64,000 nt of DNA, taken from contig NZ_MYFN02000011.1 of NCBI RefSeq assembly GCF_004514425.2, positions 115,302-179,301 of the forward strand. The letters run 5' to 3'. Numbering within the stretch: the stretch's first letter is position 1; each line of letters starts with the position of its first letter. This DNA is from Shinella sumterensis (GTDB lineage Bacteria > Pseudomonadota > Alphaproteobacteria > Rhizobiales > Rhizobiaceae). The translations under genes and the position numbers were made by a program. Shown here one piece after another: positions 44,362 to 57,499 of the stretch. A model generated the notes under the pieces. That model was not told where the DNA came from and did no database searches. It saw only the letters and a list, made by a program, of their open reading frames with translations.

Positions 44362-44524
44362 GCCCCCTCATCCGCCTGCCGGCACCTTCTCCCGAGGGGA
44401 GAAGGGGTGAAACCGATACGCTGGCGGTTCCGGCGAGGCGAATGAAGAAAAAAAACGAGCGTTTGCCGTCCTTGCCTTCTCCCCAGCGGGGAGAAGGTGG
44501 CCCGAAGGGCCGGATGAGGGGGTA
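44362..44524. repeat. Paired palindromic intergenic repeats between urtA and urtB
   Basis: The same two modules as at 40471-40612 in the opposite arrangement: the CCCCTCATCC type first (44362-44407), then the CCTTCTCCCC/GGATGAGGGGG type (about 44474-44524). The second module, with inner arms CCTTCTCCCC and GGGGAGAAGG, lies directly after the urtA stop on the minus strand and could act as an intercistronic hairpin. Confidence 0.75.
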
Positions 44525-44549
44525 TCGCTGCCCCGCTCATCCTTTCAGG

Positions 44550-45842
44550 TCACGAACCCTTGCCGCCGCACTTGCCGGTGGCGACGTTGAAGTTGCCGCA
44601 TTCCATGGGCTTGCGCCAATCGGCGATCAGGTCCTTGGAGTCGGGCAGGAAGTCCGACCATTCGTCGCCCACGACGAGGCCGGGCGTTTCCCACACTGTC
44701 TCGAACTGACCGTCGGTCTGGATTTCGCCGATCAGAACCGGCTTGGTGATGTGGTGGTTCGGCATCATGGTGGAGTAGCCGCCCGAAAGGTTCGGCACGG
44801 AAACGCCGATCATCGCGTCGAGCACGGCATCCGTATCGGTGGTGCCAGCCTTCTCGACGGCCTTCAGCCACATGTTGAAGCCGATGTAATGGGCTTCCAT
44901 CGGGTCGTTGGTGACGCGCTTGTCGTTCTTCGTGAAGGCCTGCCACGTCTTGATGAACTCGGCATTCGCCGGGTTGTCGACGGACTGGAAGTAGTTCCAG
45001 GCCGCGAGGTGGCCGACGAGCGGGCCGGTGTCGAGGCCTGCGAGTTCTTCCTCGCCCACGGAGAAGGCGACGACAGGGATATCTTCAGCCTTGACGCCCT
45101 GGTTGCCGAGTTCCTTGTAGAAGGGAACATTGGCGTCACCATTGATGGTCGAGACGACGGCGGTCTTCTTTCCGGCCGAACCGAACTTCTTGATGTCGGA
45201 GACGATCGTCTGCCAGTCGGAATGACCGAAAGGCGTGTAGTTGATCATGATGTCCTCGGCGGCCACACCCTTTGACTTCAGGTAGGCTTCGAGGATCTTG
45301 TTGGTCGTGCGCGGATAGACGTAGTCGGTGCCGGCAAGCACCCAGCGCTCGACGCCTTCGTTCGCCATCAGGTAATCGACGGCGGGGATGGCCTGCTGGT
45401 TCGGTGCCGCACCGGTGTAGAACACGTTGCGCTGGCTTTCCTCGCCCTCGTACTGGACGGGGTAGAAGAGGATCGAGTTCAGCTCTTCGAAGACGGGAAG
45501 CACGGACTTGCGCGACACCGAGGTCCAGCAACCGAAGACAGCCGATACCTTGTCAACGGAGATGAGTTCACGGGCCTTTTCGGCAAAGAGCGGCCAGTCG
45601 GAGGCAGGGTCGACCACGACGGCCTCGAGCTTCTTGCCCAGAAGGCCGCCCTTCTTGTTCTGCTCATCGATAAGCATCAGCATGGCGTCCTTGAGCGTCG
45701 TCTCGGAAATCGCCATGGTGCCGGAAAGCGAATGCAGGATGCCGACCTTGATGGTGTCGTCGGCCGCGAATGCGCCATGGAAGGCCGTTGTGGAAAGAAT
45801 GGCTGCGAGCAATGCGCCAGTGGCGCGCCTCTTGATGGACAT
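44550..45842 (-). CDS. urtA: Urea ABC transporter substrate-binding protein UrtA
   Basis: Periplasmic urea receptor of 430 aa with an N-terminal signal peptide (residues 1-26, ends FHGAFA-A) and mature DDTIKVGILHSLSGTMAISE. Diagnostic stretches of UrtA/FmdD are GCWTSVSRKSVLPVFEE, ILFYPVQYEGEE and GTDYVYPRTTNKI. It begins the urt operon and diverges from a transporter-type histidine kinase gene across 229 bases. Short amides are known alternative ligands for relatives. Confidence 0.94.
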   Translation of the reverse strand: MSIKRRATGALLAAILSTTAFHGAFAADDTIKVGILHSLSGTMAISETTLKDAMLMLIDEQNKKGGLLGKKLEAVVVDPASDWPLFAEKARELISVDKVSAVFGCWTSVSRKSVLPVFEELNSILFYPVQYEGEESQRNVFYTGAAPNQQAIPAVDYLMANEGVERWVLAGTDYVYPRTTNKILEAYLKSKGVAAEDIMINYTPFGHSDWQTIVSDIKKFGSAGKKTAVVSTINGDANVPFYKELGNQGVKAEDIPVVAFSVGEEELAGLDTGPLVGHLAAWNYFQSVDNPANAEFIKTWQAFTKNDKRVTNDPMEAHYIGFNMWLKAVEKAGTTDTDAVLDAMIGVSVPNLSGGYSTMMPNHHITKPVLIGEIQTDGQFETVWETPGLVVGDEWSDFLPDSKDLIADWRKPMECGNFNVATGKCGGKGS

Positions 45843-46071
45843 GGTCTGAACCCCTCTGTTCGTTTGACCGCAACGGGGCGGATTGGTTGTTTTTGGCCGT
45901 TGCTGCGGGGACTATCCGACAGGCATGCTGCGCTGCACATACGTCATATTGCGTAGAAGGCAGGGGTAAGCGGGAAGCTTTTGCGGCGGCGCACCAATTT
46001 CAGGGCCGGCGCATCTGTGTTAGGAACATTGCCAGACGGCCGACAAACGGCCCAGGGGACAGCAGCACACG
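45843..46071. promoter_or_regulatory. Divergent spacer between urtA and sensor kinase
   Basis: A 229-base noncoding stretch that must hold the promoters of urtA (minus) and the kinase operon (plus). I searched by eye for a sigma-54 TGGCAC-N5-TTGC box, expected for nitrogen control, and did not find a good one on either strand. No other strong dyad was recognised. Confidence 0.4.
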
Positions 46072-49438
<3,367 letters not shown>

Positions 49439-49446
<8 letters not shown>

Positions 49447-50353
49447 GACAGCCATTCCCCGCGACATCGTCCTTCTCGTCGACGATTCCCCCGAGGCCCT
49501 GGGATTCCTGACGGAAGCGCTGGAGCAATCCGGCTTCTCCGTGCTGATCGCCACGTCTGGCGCTTCGGCGCTCAATATCGTCAGCCGCATCACGCCCAAC
49601 ATTATCCTGCTCGACGCCGTCATGCCCGGCATGGATGGCTTCGAGGCCTGCCTCAGGCTGAAGGCCGACCCTGCCATCAGCCCCGTTCCCGTCGTCTTCA
49701 TGACCGGCCTCACCGAGACGGAGCATGTGGTGCGGGCGCTGGAATCCGGCGGCGTCGATTATCTCACCAAGCCGATCAATATCGACGAGCTGCGGGCGCG
49801 CATCCGCGTGCATCTCACCAATGCCCGCTCCGCCCAGAGCGCCCGCGTGGCGCTGGATGCCGCCGGGCGGCACCTTTTGGCCGTGAGCAGTGAGGGCAAG
49901 ATCCGCTGGTCGACCCCGCAGGCGACCCGGCTGGTCAATGCCGCGACGGGCAGCGACGAGGGTCTCGACGTCGTCTCCGACCATATCCGTGACTGGATGA
50001 AGATGCGCGGCGCGTCCCGCGAAACCACCTTCGCCATCCGCCAGCCCGGGCAGGCAAGCCTGCAACTCTCCTTCCTCGGCAGGATTGACGCGGACGAATT
50101 CCTTTTTCGCCTCACGGCTGAAAGCCGCCTTTCCGACGATGAAATCCTGCGCCAGCACTTCTCGCTGACGCACCGCGAATCCGAGGTCTTGCTGTGGATC
50201 GCAAAGGGCAAGTCGAACCGTGACATCGCCGAAATCCTCGGCCTCAGCGCCCGAACAGTGACCAAGCACCTGGAGCAGATCTACGTCAAACTCGGCGTCG
50301 AAAACCGCGCCTCCGCCGCCGTGAAGGCCGCCAACGTGCTGCACGAGATCTAG
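49439..50353 (+). CDS. Response regulator, REC plus LuxR-type HTH
   Basis: Cytoplasmic transcription factor of 304 aa. Receiver domain residues about 8-125 with phospho-acceptor Asp59 in IILLDAVMPGMDGF and Lys in YLTKPIN. A middle segment of about 100 residues lacks a clear family match. The C-terminal LuxR/NarL helix-turn-helix is at about 238-300 (LTHRESEVLLWIAKGKSNRD, then SARTVTKHL). GTG start inside the end of the kinase gene. Likely partner of that kinase and candidate activator of urtABCDE, hyuBA or both (inference). Confidence 0.9.
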
Positions 50354-50382
50354 GATCGGGTGGCCCGGCTGGCGCGGGCGTC

Positions 50383-51348
50383 CTACGCGTTCATCCTGCC
50401 CTTTGACGCCATCGCGCGGTATTCTCCCGGTGGCAGGCCGAATTGGGCCTTGAAGGCGCGGGAGAACTGGGTCTGATCGCTGAAGCCCCAGCTATAGGCG
50501 ATCTCGGCGGCGGTCTGCACGTTGCAGGGATCCGCAAGCGCCTCGCGGCAAGCCGAAAGACGCTGGATGCGGATCCAGTTGCGGATCGTGTCGCCGGTAT
50601 CCCTGAACAGCTCGTGCAGGTAGCGGGTGGAGATTCCACAGGCCCCGGCGATACGTTCCGGGTCGAGGCGGAAATCCTGGAGATTGGCGCGCACATAGGC
50701 CTCGACGCGGGCGAGATGGGCGCTGCGCACCGTGGAGTTGCCGGATGTCAACACGCGGTCATCCGCCTTGATCGCAAGCACGAGCAGGTCGACAAGCTGG
50801 CGGCCGACCGTGGTGCGCGCCTCCTGCGTCATGCCGTCGAAGCGGGCGGGCAGGAGGTGCAGCATGTCGGTGAAAAGGCCGCCGGCGCCGTTGTCGGCCT
50901 CGAATTGCAGGGTGCAGAAGCGGTCCGGCGCGCGCATGCGCCCGCCAAGCGCGTCGGCCTCGACCTTGAGCACCCACATGTCGGCCGCTTCCGAATGGCT
51001 GAACTGGTAGGGCTCGCTGCTGCGCTCCAGGAAGAAGCCGCCCGGCCGGCACGTCACCTCGCGACCGCACTGGGAGAAGAACACCTCCGCCTTTGCCGGA
51101 ACCGTAACGAGGAATTCCTCTTCCCTTGCGGCGCGAAAATGGTGCGGCAGGCGCAGATACTGCAGGGCATCGCACGTCAGCCGCGAAATCGAGACGTCAC
51201 CGAACTGCCATGTCGTCAGGTCGCCGGAGAAGCGGTCGGCTTCGCGAAAGCGCAGGTCGAGCGGGAAGTAGGCCGAGGCGATGGCCTCGTGCCAGTGGCG
51301 GCTGCGATCGGGTGCGCGTGTCGCGCTTGTGGTGATGCTCGTCTTCAT
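50383..51348 (-). CDS. AraC-family transcriptional regulator
   Basis: Regulator of 321 aa with an N-terminal FeaR/AraC-binding-like sensory domain (residues about 30-195) and a C-terminal double helix-turn-helix (about 215-315; CGISTRYLHELFRDTG, then IAYSWGFSDQTQFSRAFKAQ). ATG at 51348 has GAGGG eight bases upstream; the longer frame adds 34 residues without a ribosome site. It diverges from hyuB, so it is the probable activator of the hyuBA operon. Confidence 0.88.
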   Translation of the reverse strand: MKTSITTSATRAPDRSRHWHEAIASAYFPLDLRFREADRFSGDLTTWQFGDVSISRLTCDALQYLRLPHHFRAAREEEFLVTVPAKAEVFFSQCGREVTCRPGGFFLERSSEPYQFSHSEAADMWVLKVEADALGGRMRAPDRFCTLQFEADNGAGGLFTDMLHLLPARFDGMTQEARTTVGRQLVDLLVLAIKADDRVLTSGNSTVRSAHLARVEAYVRANLQDFRLDPERIAGACGISTRYLHELFRDTGDTIRNWIRIQRLSACREALADPCNVQTAAEIAYSWGFSDQTQFSRAFKAQFGLPPGEYRAMASKGRMNA

Positions 51349-51414
51349 GCGGCTTTCCCTCTTCGTTGAAAGGTATGCACATGATGTCTGCCAGGCAATG
51401 AAAATGGCAGCTTG

Positions 51415-51428
51415 TGCGCTCAAGCGCA
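51415..51428. promoter_or_regulatory. Short palindrome before hyuB
   Basis: TGCGCT (51415-51420) and AGCGCA (51423-51428) are perfect arms around CA in the 241-base spacer between the AraC gene and hyuB. AraC proteins usually bind direct repeats, so the match to that regulator is doubtful. Confidence 0.3.
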
Positions 51429-51589
51429 AACCGTTGTTCGCCGCCTGCAAAGACCGGGCCGGAAAACTCTGCCTAGATTGAACCCGGCTTCAACGGTGCG
51501 ACAGACACCGGCGGCCCAGGGAACAGACATTTCAGCTATTCGAACGGTTTCCAGGCCGTCGGTTCTCGCCTTCAACCAGCGTGAACACG

Positions 51590-53350
51590 ATGCTCCATAC
51601 CCAGACTTCCAAGGTGGACCCGATCACCCTTTCGGTGGTGCGCGGCATGCTCGAGACCACACAGCGCGAAATGACGCTCGCGCTGGAGAAAACGGCCCGT
51701 TCGTCGGTCTTCAACCTGGCGCACGACTATTCGACAGCGCTGTTCAACGCCCGGCCGGAAATGATCCTGCAGGGGCAGGATATCCCGATCCATCTCGGCT
51801 CGCTCATTCCCGCCATGAAGGCGGTCGCCGCCTTCTTCGGCGACGACATCCACGAGGGCGACCTGATCCTGCATAACGATCCGGCCTTCGGCGGCAGCCA
51901 CGCCATCGATACCTGCATGTACAAGCCGGTCTTCTACAAGGGCGAGCTCGTCTACTGGACCGTTTGCAAGGGCCACCTCACCGATATCGGCGGGCCGGTG
52001 CCGGCGGGATACAATCCGAATGCCACGGAGATCTACGCCGAATGCCTGCGCATTCCTCCGGTGAAGATCTGGGATCGCGGAAAGCCGCGCCACGATGTTC
52101 TGAACATGATCCTCACCAACATGCGTGCCCGCCGCGATCAGGAAGGAGACTTCCGCGCCCTGATCGGCGCCTGCCAGGTGGGAGAGCGCAACCTTCTCGC
52201 CATGCTCGACAAATACGGCAAGGAGCAGGTAGATGCCTGCGTCGATACGCTTCTCGACATGGCCGACAAGCACATGCGCGCGCTGATCGCCACGGTTCCT
52301 GACGGAACCTATGAAGGCATCGCCATCCTGGAGGATGCCGGCCACGGATTTGGCGATTTCGAGATCAAGGCGACGGTGACGATCAACGGCGACGCCTGCC
52401 ATATCGCCATCGATAGCCCGCCGCAGATTCCCTATTTCATCAACTCCTACGAGGGCAATTCCCATTCCGGCGTCTATCTGGGCCTCATGATGTTTGCGGC
52501 CCTGCCGCCACCCTACAATGAAGGTCTCTATCGCTGCGTCAGTCTCGATTTCGGGCCGAAGGGCACGCTGTGCAACGCGCAGGAGCCCGCGCCGCATATG
52601 AACTGCACGACGACGCCGATGGAGACGCTGACGGATGCCGTGCGCCTCGCCTTCGAGAAGGCGGTGCCGTCGCGGGTCTCGGCCTCCTGGGGGCATGCCA
52701 ACGGCCTCAACATCGCCGGCCGCGATTCCCGCACCAACGAGGAGTTCGTGACCATGGTGCTGGCCACCATCATTTCCGGCGGCGGCGCCACGCCCAAGCA
52801 GGACGGCTGGCATGCCGTCGGCCCGGAATGCTGCTTCGGCGCGCTCACCTCGGGCGATGTGGAACTGCTCGAATATTCCTATCCCATCGTCATCCACCGC
52901 TATTCGCTGATGACGGATTCCGGCGGTGCCGGCAAATTCCGCGGCGGTTCCGGCACGGCCTGGGAAGTCGAGCCGCTTAACGGCGACATGCTGTGCATCG
53001 GCTTCGGCGAGGGGCGGCGCATTCCGGCGATGGGTGCCGCCGGTGCGACCTCGGCCATGGTCGATACCAAGGTGGGCCGCGTCGAATTGCGGCGTGACGG
53101 CGCGGTTCAGGTCGAGCGCAAGAACATCATCGAGACCATCAAGCCCGGCCAGACGATCACCAATCTCAATCCGGGCGGCGGAGGCTTCGGCAACCCGTTC
53201 GAGCGGCCGGTGGAAAAGGTCGTTTCCGATGTGCGCAACGGCCTCGTCTCCCTGGAAGGCGCGCGGCTCGACTACGGCGTCGCCATCGTGAGCCTCGAGA
53301 CCCTTGATGTCGATACGGCCGAGACCGACCGGCTCAGAGCCGCTGTTTAA
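51590..53350 (+). CDS. hyuB: Hydantoinase B / oxoprolinase family protein
   Basis: Predicted B subunit of an ATP-dependent hydantoinase/5-oxoprolinase-type enzyme, 586 aa, normal length. Segments NDPAFGGSHAIDTCMYKPVF and HLTDIGGPVPAGYNP carry the conserved acid and His residues of the family, with GGSGTAWEVEP and LNPGGGGFGNPFERP near the end. The start is uncertain: ATG at 51590 and GTG at 51581 both lack good ribosome sites. It works with HyuA, 11 bases downstream. The family opens cyclic imides or carboxylates ketones, so the precise substrate is open. Confidence 0.9.
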   Translation: MLHTQTSKVDPITLSVVRGMLETTQREMTLALEKTARSSVFNLAHDYSTALFNARPEMILQGQDIPIHLGSLIPAMKAVAAFFGDDIHEGDLILHNDPAFGGSHAIDTCMYKPVFYKGELVYWTVCKGHLTDIGGPVPAGYNPNATEIYAECLRIPPVKIWDRGKPRHDVLNMILTNMRARRDQEGDFRALIGACQVGERNLLAMLDKYGKEQVDACVDTLLDMADKHMRALIATVPDGTYEGIAILEDAGHGFGDFEIKATVTINGDACHIAIDSPPQIPYFINSYEGNSHSGVYLGLMMFAALPPPYNEGLYRCVSLDFGPKGTLCNAQEPAPHMNCTTTPMETLTDAVRLAFEKAVPSRVSASWGHANGLNIAGRDSRTNEEFVTMVLATIISGGGATPKQDGWHAVGPECCFGALTSGDVELLEYSYPIVIHRYSLMTDSGGAGKFRGGSGTAWEVEPLNGDMLCIGFGEGRRIPAMGAAGATSAMVDTKVGRVELRRDGAVQVERKNIIETIKPGQTITNLNPGGGGFGNPFERPVEKVVSDVRNGLVSLEGARLDYGVAIVSLETLDVDTAETDRLRAAV

Positions 53351-53361
53351 GGAAGACAGAC

Positions 53362-55443
53362 ATGACCATGCATTCCTACCGTCTCGGCATCGATGCCGGC
53401 GGCACCTTCACCGATTTCGTCATTGCCGACCGCGCGACCGGTGAGGTCAGGCTGTTCAAGGCGCTCTCCACACCGTCCGACCCCACAAAGGCCATCGAGA
53501 ACGGTCTTGGCCTGATTGCGGCGGATCTCCAGCGGCCGATCGAGGAGATCATCGCCAACTGCGACCTGTGCATCAACGGCACGACGGTCGGCCTCAATGC
53601 GCTGATCACCCATCGCGGCGGCCGTACGGGCCTGATCTGCACGGCGGGCCATGAGGACTCCATCGAGATCCGCAACGGCCACAAGGAAGATGGCTTCCGC
53701 TACGACCCGGATTATCCCGCCGCCACGATGCTCGTTCCACGCTATCTGCGCCGCGGCGTTCGCGAACGTGTGCTGTCCGACGGGTCCGTGCGCACGCCGC
53801 TGCACGAGGAGGATGTGCGCGAGGCGTGCCGGCTCTTTCTCAAGGAGGGCATCGAGACTGTCGCCATCTCCTTCGTCTGGTCGGTGCTCGACCCCTCGCA
53901 CGAGCGGCGCGCGGCCGAAATCGTGCGCGAGATGATGCCGGATGCCGTGCTGACGGTCGGCAGCGAACTTTATCCGCAGGTGCGCGAATACACCCGCACG
54001 TCGACGGCGGTCACGAACGCCTATCTCGCCCCGGTCATGCGCCGTTACATCACGGCGGTCGATGCCTATTTCCGCTCGCTCGGCGCCAAGCAGCCGGTGC
54101 GCTACTTCCAGTCGAACGGGGGGCTCGCGATCGGGCAGGTCATGACGGACCGCTCCGTCTACGCCATCAATTCCGGCCCGGCCTCCGCGCCACAGGCAGG
54201 GCTCTATGCCGGTGCGCCGTTCGGCCACGAGAATGTCATCACCGTCGATATGGGCGGCACGTCCTTCGACATCACGCTCACCCGCAACGGCCAGACCAAC
54301 CTCAACAAGAACATCGATTTCCTGCGTTATCGCATCGGTGTTCCGATGATCCAGGTCGAGACGCTCGGCGCGGGCGGAGGCTCGATCGGCTGGGTGGATC
54401 CGCTCGGCCTTCTTCAGGTCGGCCCGCAATCGGCCGGTTCCGAGCCTGGCCCGGCCTGCTATGGCCGGGGCGGAGCGGAGCCGACGACGTCGGACGCCAA
54501 TCTCGTGCTCGGCTATCTCAACCCCGAGGGTCTGCTCGGCGGCAAGCTGCCGCTCGATGTGGAGAAAGCGCGGGCGGCGGTGGCGCGGGTCGCCGAACCG
54601 CTGGGCATCTCCACGGAGCAGGCGGCCTATGGCATGTTCGCCATCGTCAACAACAACATGGTCAACGGCATCAGGCGCGTTTCGGTCGAGCGCGGTTACG
54701 ACCCGCGCGATTTCGTCCTTGTGGGGGCAGGGGGCGCGACGGCCGCCCATATCACGGCGCTGGCGCGGGACATGGGCATCGACACGATCATCCTGCCCAA
54801 GCTTGCGTCCGGTCTCTGCGCCTTCGGCCAGATCATCTCCGATGTGAAGTACAACTACATGGCGCCGGCTCCCGTGCGGCTCGACAACCCTGCGAGCTAC
54901 GCGCGCATCGATGGCCTCTTCAAGGAGATCGAGGCCAAGGGCGTTTCGCATCTTGAGGCCGACGGTTTCGCGGGGGATGCGATCGAGATCCGCCGTTCGC
55001 TCGACATGCGCTATGTCGGCCAGGTGCATGAATGCACCGTGGATATCGGCACCTTCCCGATCGATGAGAACACCATCGAGAAGGTCAAGGACGCCTTCCA
55101 CGCCCGGCACGAGGCGCTTTACACCTATGCCGAACGGCACAGCGCGGTGGAGGTGGTGAACATCGAATCCACCCTCTACGGCCGCATCGAGAAGGTGCGC
55201 CCGCCGCAACTGGCGACTGGCGCCGATGCGGAAGCTGCGCTGAAGGGCCACCGCGATGCGATCTTCGAGCAATCCGGCAAGGTCACCTCCACGCCGGTCT
55301 ACGATGGCGCGAAGTTCGGCGCCGGCGCGCGCATCGAGGGTCCTGCCATCATCGAGGAGGTGACAACGACCATCGTCATCGAACCCGGCTGGACCAGCGT
55401 GCTGCATGAGAGCGGCAGTTATCTGCTGACACGCGCAAAATGA
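53362..55443 (+). CDS. hyuA: Hydantoinase A / oxoprolinase family protein
   Basis: Predicted A (ATPase, ASKHA-fold) subunit of 693 aa. The N-terminal LGIDAGGTFTDFVI (residues 7-20) is the phosphate-binding motif, NGTTVGLNALITHRG follows, and VDMGGTSFDITL (near 295) is the second ATP loop. GLICTAGHEDSIEIRNGHK is typical of the N-methylhydantoinase A group. With HyuB it would drive ATP-dependent opening of a cyclic amide such as hydantoin or oxoproline. Related acetone carboxylases need a third small subunit, not seen here. Confidence 0.92.
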   Translation: MTMHSYRLGIDAGGTFTDFVIADRATGEVRLFKALSTPSDPTKAIENGLGLIAADLQRPIEEIIANCDLCINGTTVGLNALITHRGGRTGLICTAGHEDSIEIRNGHKEDGFRYDPDYPAATMLVPRYLRRGVRERVLSDGSVRTPLHEEDVREACRLFLKEGIETVAISFVWSVLDPSHERRAAEIVREMMPDAVLTVGSELYPQVREYTRTSTAVTNAYLAPVMRRYITAVDAYFRSLGAKQPVRYFQSNGGLAIGQVMTDRSVYAINSGPASAPQAGLYAGAPFGHENVITVDMGGTSFDITLTRNGQTNLNKNIDFLRYRIGVPMIQVETLGAGGGSIGWVDPLGLLQVGPQSAGSEPGPACYGRGGAEPTTSDANLVLGYLNPEGLLGGKLPLDVEKARAAVARVAEPLGISTEQAAYGMFAIVNNNMVNGIRRVSVERGYDPRDFVLVGAGGATAAHITALARDMGIDTIILPKLASGLCAFGQIISDVKYNYMAPAPVRLDNPASYARIDGLFKEIEAKGVSHLEADGFAGDAIEIRRSLDMRYVGQVHECTVDIGTFPIDENTIEKVKDAFHARHEALYTYAERHSAVEVVNIESTLYGRIEKVRPPQLATGADAEAALKGHRDAIFEQSGKVTSTPVYDGAKFGAGARIEGPAIIEEVTTTIVIEPGWTSVLHESGSYLLTRAK

Positions 55444-55453
55444 GAATCCGCTT

Positions 55454-55469
55454 CGCTCCGGGTGGAGCG
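55454..55469. terminator. Small hairpin after hyuA
   Basis: CGCTCC (55454-55459) and GGAGCG (55464-55469) pair around GGGT, ten bases after the hyuA stop in the 101-base gap to the convergent LysR gene. No T-run; weak evidence for termination. Confidence 0.3.
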
Positions 55470-55544
55470 ATGCCTCGCAACAGGGAGACCGGAATGGCAG
55501 GCAACATGTCGGCGCCGGCGGCCGTGCTTCCTGTGGTTGTCCGC

Positions 55545-56447
55545 TCAGCGTTCCGGCAGGTGGAAGGCCTGCTGGAAGTACGAACGGAAGGCGAGCATGG
55601 GGGGCGTCAGCTCCATGTTTCGCCGCCAGGCGAGGCCCACATCCATGGCGGGCACGGTGTCGCTGATGTTCACCGTCTCGATGCGCCGGCCCTCGAGCGA
55701 CCAGGGCCGGTGCACCATGTCGGAAAGGATGGCGACGCCCTGGCCGTTGGCGACCAGCGAGCGAACGGCTTCCACCGAGGAGGTGCGCAGGATGACGCGC
55801 GGCTGATAGGGCGTGGCGCTCCAGTATTTCAGGGCGGAATGCGCGGCCTCGTCCACGGTCAGCATGATGTAGGGCTCGTCGGCGATGTCCCTCAATCCCA
55901 CCGTTTCGGCCTGCAGCAGCGGATGCTGGGCCGGCAGCCAGAGCCTGCGCGTCGAGCTCAGCACCTTTTCCGTGATCAGGGCCGGGTTCAGGATGTTGGA
56001 GGTGAGCAGGACCGACATGTCGTATCGGTTGCTCAGCAACCCCTCCTCGATGGATTCCCGGTTGAGCTCGAAGAGCTGGATCTCCAGCCTGGGAAAGAGC
56101 CGCCGCAGCCGCTCGATGTGCAGCGGCAGGAAGTAGCCGATGACGGTATAGGTCGCCGCGACCGTCAGCGTGCCTTCGATCTCGTTGCTGACGACATTGA
56201 GATGCGTCGCCTCGTCGACCTTCTTCAGGATTTCGTAGGCATGCGACAGAAACTGCCGTCCGGCGGGCGTCAGGTCCATGCCGTGCGGCGTGCGCAGGAA
56301 GAGGCTGACGCCGACCGTGCGCTCCAGTTCCTTGATCGCCGTCGTCACCGCGGACTGCGATATGGAGAGATCGACCGCCGCCTGCGAAATCTGGCCGAGT
56401 TCGGCGGTCGCGACGAAGTAGCGGATCTGTCGAAGGCTCAGCGTCAT
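55545..56447 (-). CDS. LysR-family transcriptional regulator
   Basis: Regulator of 300 aa. The winged helix is at residues 1-60 (GQISQAAVDLSISQSAVTTA, then IKELERTVG) and the effector-binding domain follows. ATG at 56447 has AAGGA five bases upstream, and MTLSLRQIRYF is the typical LysR start; ATG at 56462 is not favoured. It diverges from pxpA, and a LysR-type T-N11-A dyad lies in the spacer, so it probably controls the pxpA-biotin enzyme operon. Confidence 0.9.
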   Translation of the reverse strand: MTLSLRQIRYFVATAELGQISQAAVDLSISQSAVTTAIKELERTVGVSLFLRTPHGMDLTPAGRQFLSHAYEILKKVDEATHLNVVSNEIEGTLTVAATYTVIGYFLPLHIERLRRLFPRLEIQLFELNRESIEEGLLSNRYDMSVLLTSNILNPALITEKVLSSTRRLWLPAQHPLLQAETVGLRDIADEPYIMLTVDEAAHSALKYWSATPYQPRVILRTSSVEAVRSLVANGQGVAILSDMVHRPWSLEGRRIETVNISDTVPAMDVGLAWRRNMELTPPMLAFRSYFQQAFHLPER

Positions 56448-56464
56448 GGTTGTCCTTCCCATTC

Positions 56465-56618
56465 TGTTTTGCTGCGCGAGGGTATCGAAAAATCAGAACA
56501 GGCGGCGTCGAAATGAGCATCAGACCGCCCTGTTCAGGGCACAAACAAGTTAAACCTTTGTTTATTAATGTTTTTGCGGCGCAGCAAAACAAGGCAATCA
56601 GTTCTGATTTTCAGAACT
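56465..56618. promoter_or_regulatory. LysR-type operator region before pxpA
   Basis: AGTTCTGA-TTT-TCAGAACT (56600-56618) is a perfect dyad and contains TCTGATTTTCAGA, the T-N11-A form bound by LysR proteins. The half-site TCAGAAC recurs at 56493-56499. An outer 13-base inverted repeat, TGTTTTGCTGCGC (56465-56477) and GCGCAGCAAAACA (56579-56591), and GAACAGG/CCTGTTC (56496-56502, 56529-56535) lie in the same spacer. Several overlapping sites suggest multi-site binding. Confidence 0.75.
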
Positions 56619-56701
56619 AATATATGGAAAAATAGAATTTTTCAAATGGACCTAATGGGCCTAGCGTTTCCCTGTTCAGATATGCATGTGAGGTTGAGAC
56701 G

Positions 56702-57478
56702 GTGCGTGAGGTGGTCGATATCAATTGCGACATGGGCGAGGCCTTCGGCCGCTGGCGCGTCGGCGATACGGACGACGCTTCCCTCATGCCGCTGATCAGC
56801 TCGGCGAACATCGCGGCAGGGTTCCATGCCGGTGATCCCAACCTGATGGACGAGACGGTGCGGCTCGCGGCCGAACATGGTGTCGGCATCGGCGCCCATC
56901 CCGGCTACAACGATCTTCAGGGATTTGGCCGTCGCAAGATCGCCGGCACCGCCAAGGAGCTGGTGAACGATCTTGTCTACCAGGTCGGCGCCATCAAGGA
57001 ATTCGCTCATCGCCACGGCGTGCGCCTCCAGCATGTGAAGCCGCACGGCGCGCTTTACATGGAGATGGCGGTCAACCCGGAACTCTCCCAGAGCTTCGTG
57101 CAATACATGCGCACCGTCGAACCGAACGCCTACATCTTCTGCATGGGTGGTTCGGCGACGTTCCGCGCCGCGACAGAAGCGGGCCAGCCCGTTGTTCGGG
57201 AATTCTACGCCGATCGTGACTATGACGACAGCGGCTCCATCGTGTTCACCCGCGATGCCGGCCGGCCCGATCCCGCCGCCATCGCACGCAAGGTTCTGCG
57301 TGCCTGCCAGGAGGGCAAGGTCAGGACCGTCACGGGCCGCGACATCGATATCGCCTTCGAATCCATCTGCTTCCATTCCGACACGCTCGGCGCATTCGAC
57401 ATCGTGCGCCAGATGCGTGATGCGCTGGTGGGAGCAGGTATACGTATTGCGCCGGTTTCGGCCTCGGCCGGGCGCTGA
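56702..57478 (+). CDS. pxpA: 5-oxoprolinase subunit PxpA (LamB/YcsF family)
   Basis: Cytoplasmic LamB/YcsF-family protein of 258 aa. NCDMGEAFG at residues 8-16, [22 protein letters not shown] and VKPHGALY are the family landmarks. In E. coli and Bacillus, PxpA with PxpB and PxpC hydrolyses 5-oxoproline with ATP. Here it heads an operon that also has a biotin carrier and a biotin carboxylase, a combination that suggests a carboxylation-linked amide hydrolysis. Start is GTG; ribosome site weak. Confidence 0.88.
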   Translation: MREVVDINCDMGEAFGRWRVGDTDDASLMPLISSANIAAGFHAGDPNLMDETVRLAAEHGVGIGAHPGYNDLQGFGRRKIAGTAKELVNDLVYQVGAIKEFAHRHGVRLQHVKPHGALYMEMAVNPELSQSFVQYMRTVEPNAYIFCMGGSATFRAATEAGQPVVREFYADRDYDDSGSIVFTRDAGRPDPAAIARKVLRACQEGKVRTVTGRDIDIAFESICFHSDTLGAFDIVRQMRDALVGAGIRIAPVSASAGR

Positions 57479-57499
57479 CCTTCTGGAGTGGAGAAAAAC

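Noticed and set aside
51349..51589. Guanidine riboswitch before hyuB or pxpA
   Set aside because: Sought because urea-carboxylase-like genes often carry one. Neither this spacer nor 56448-56701 shows the conserved guanidine-I core, and the latter is filled by LysR-type dyads.
53347..56592. A 1081-codon minus-strand frame over hyuA and the LysR gene
   Set aside because: It covers two well-supported genes, and its translation shows no family features.
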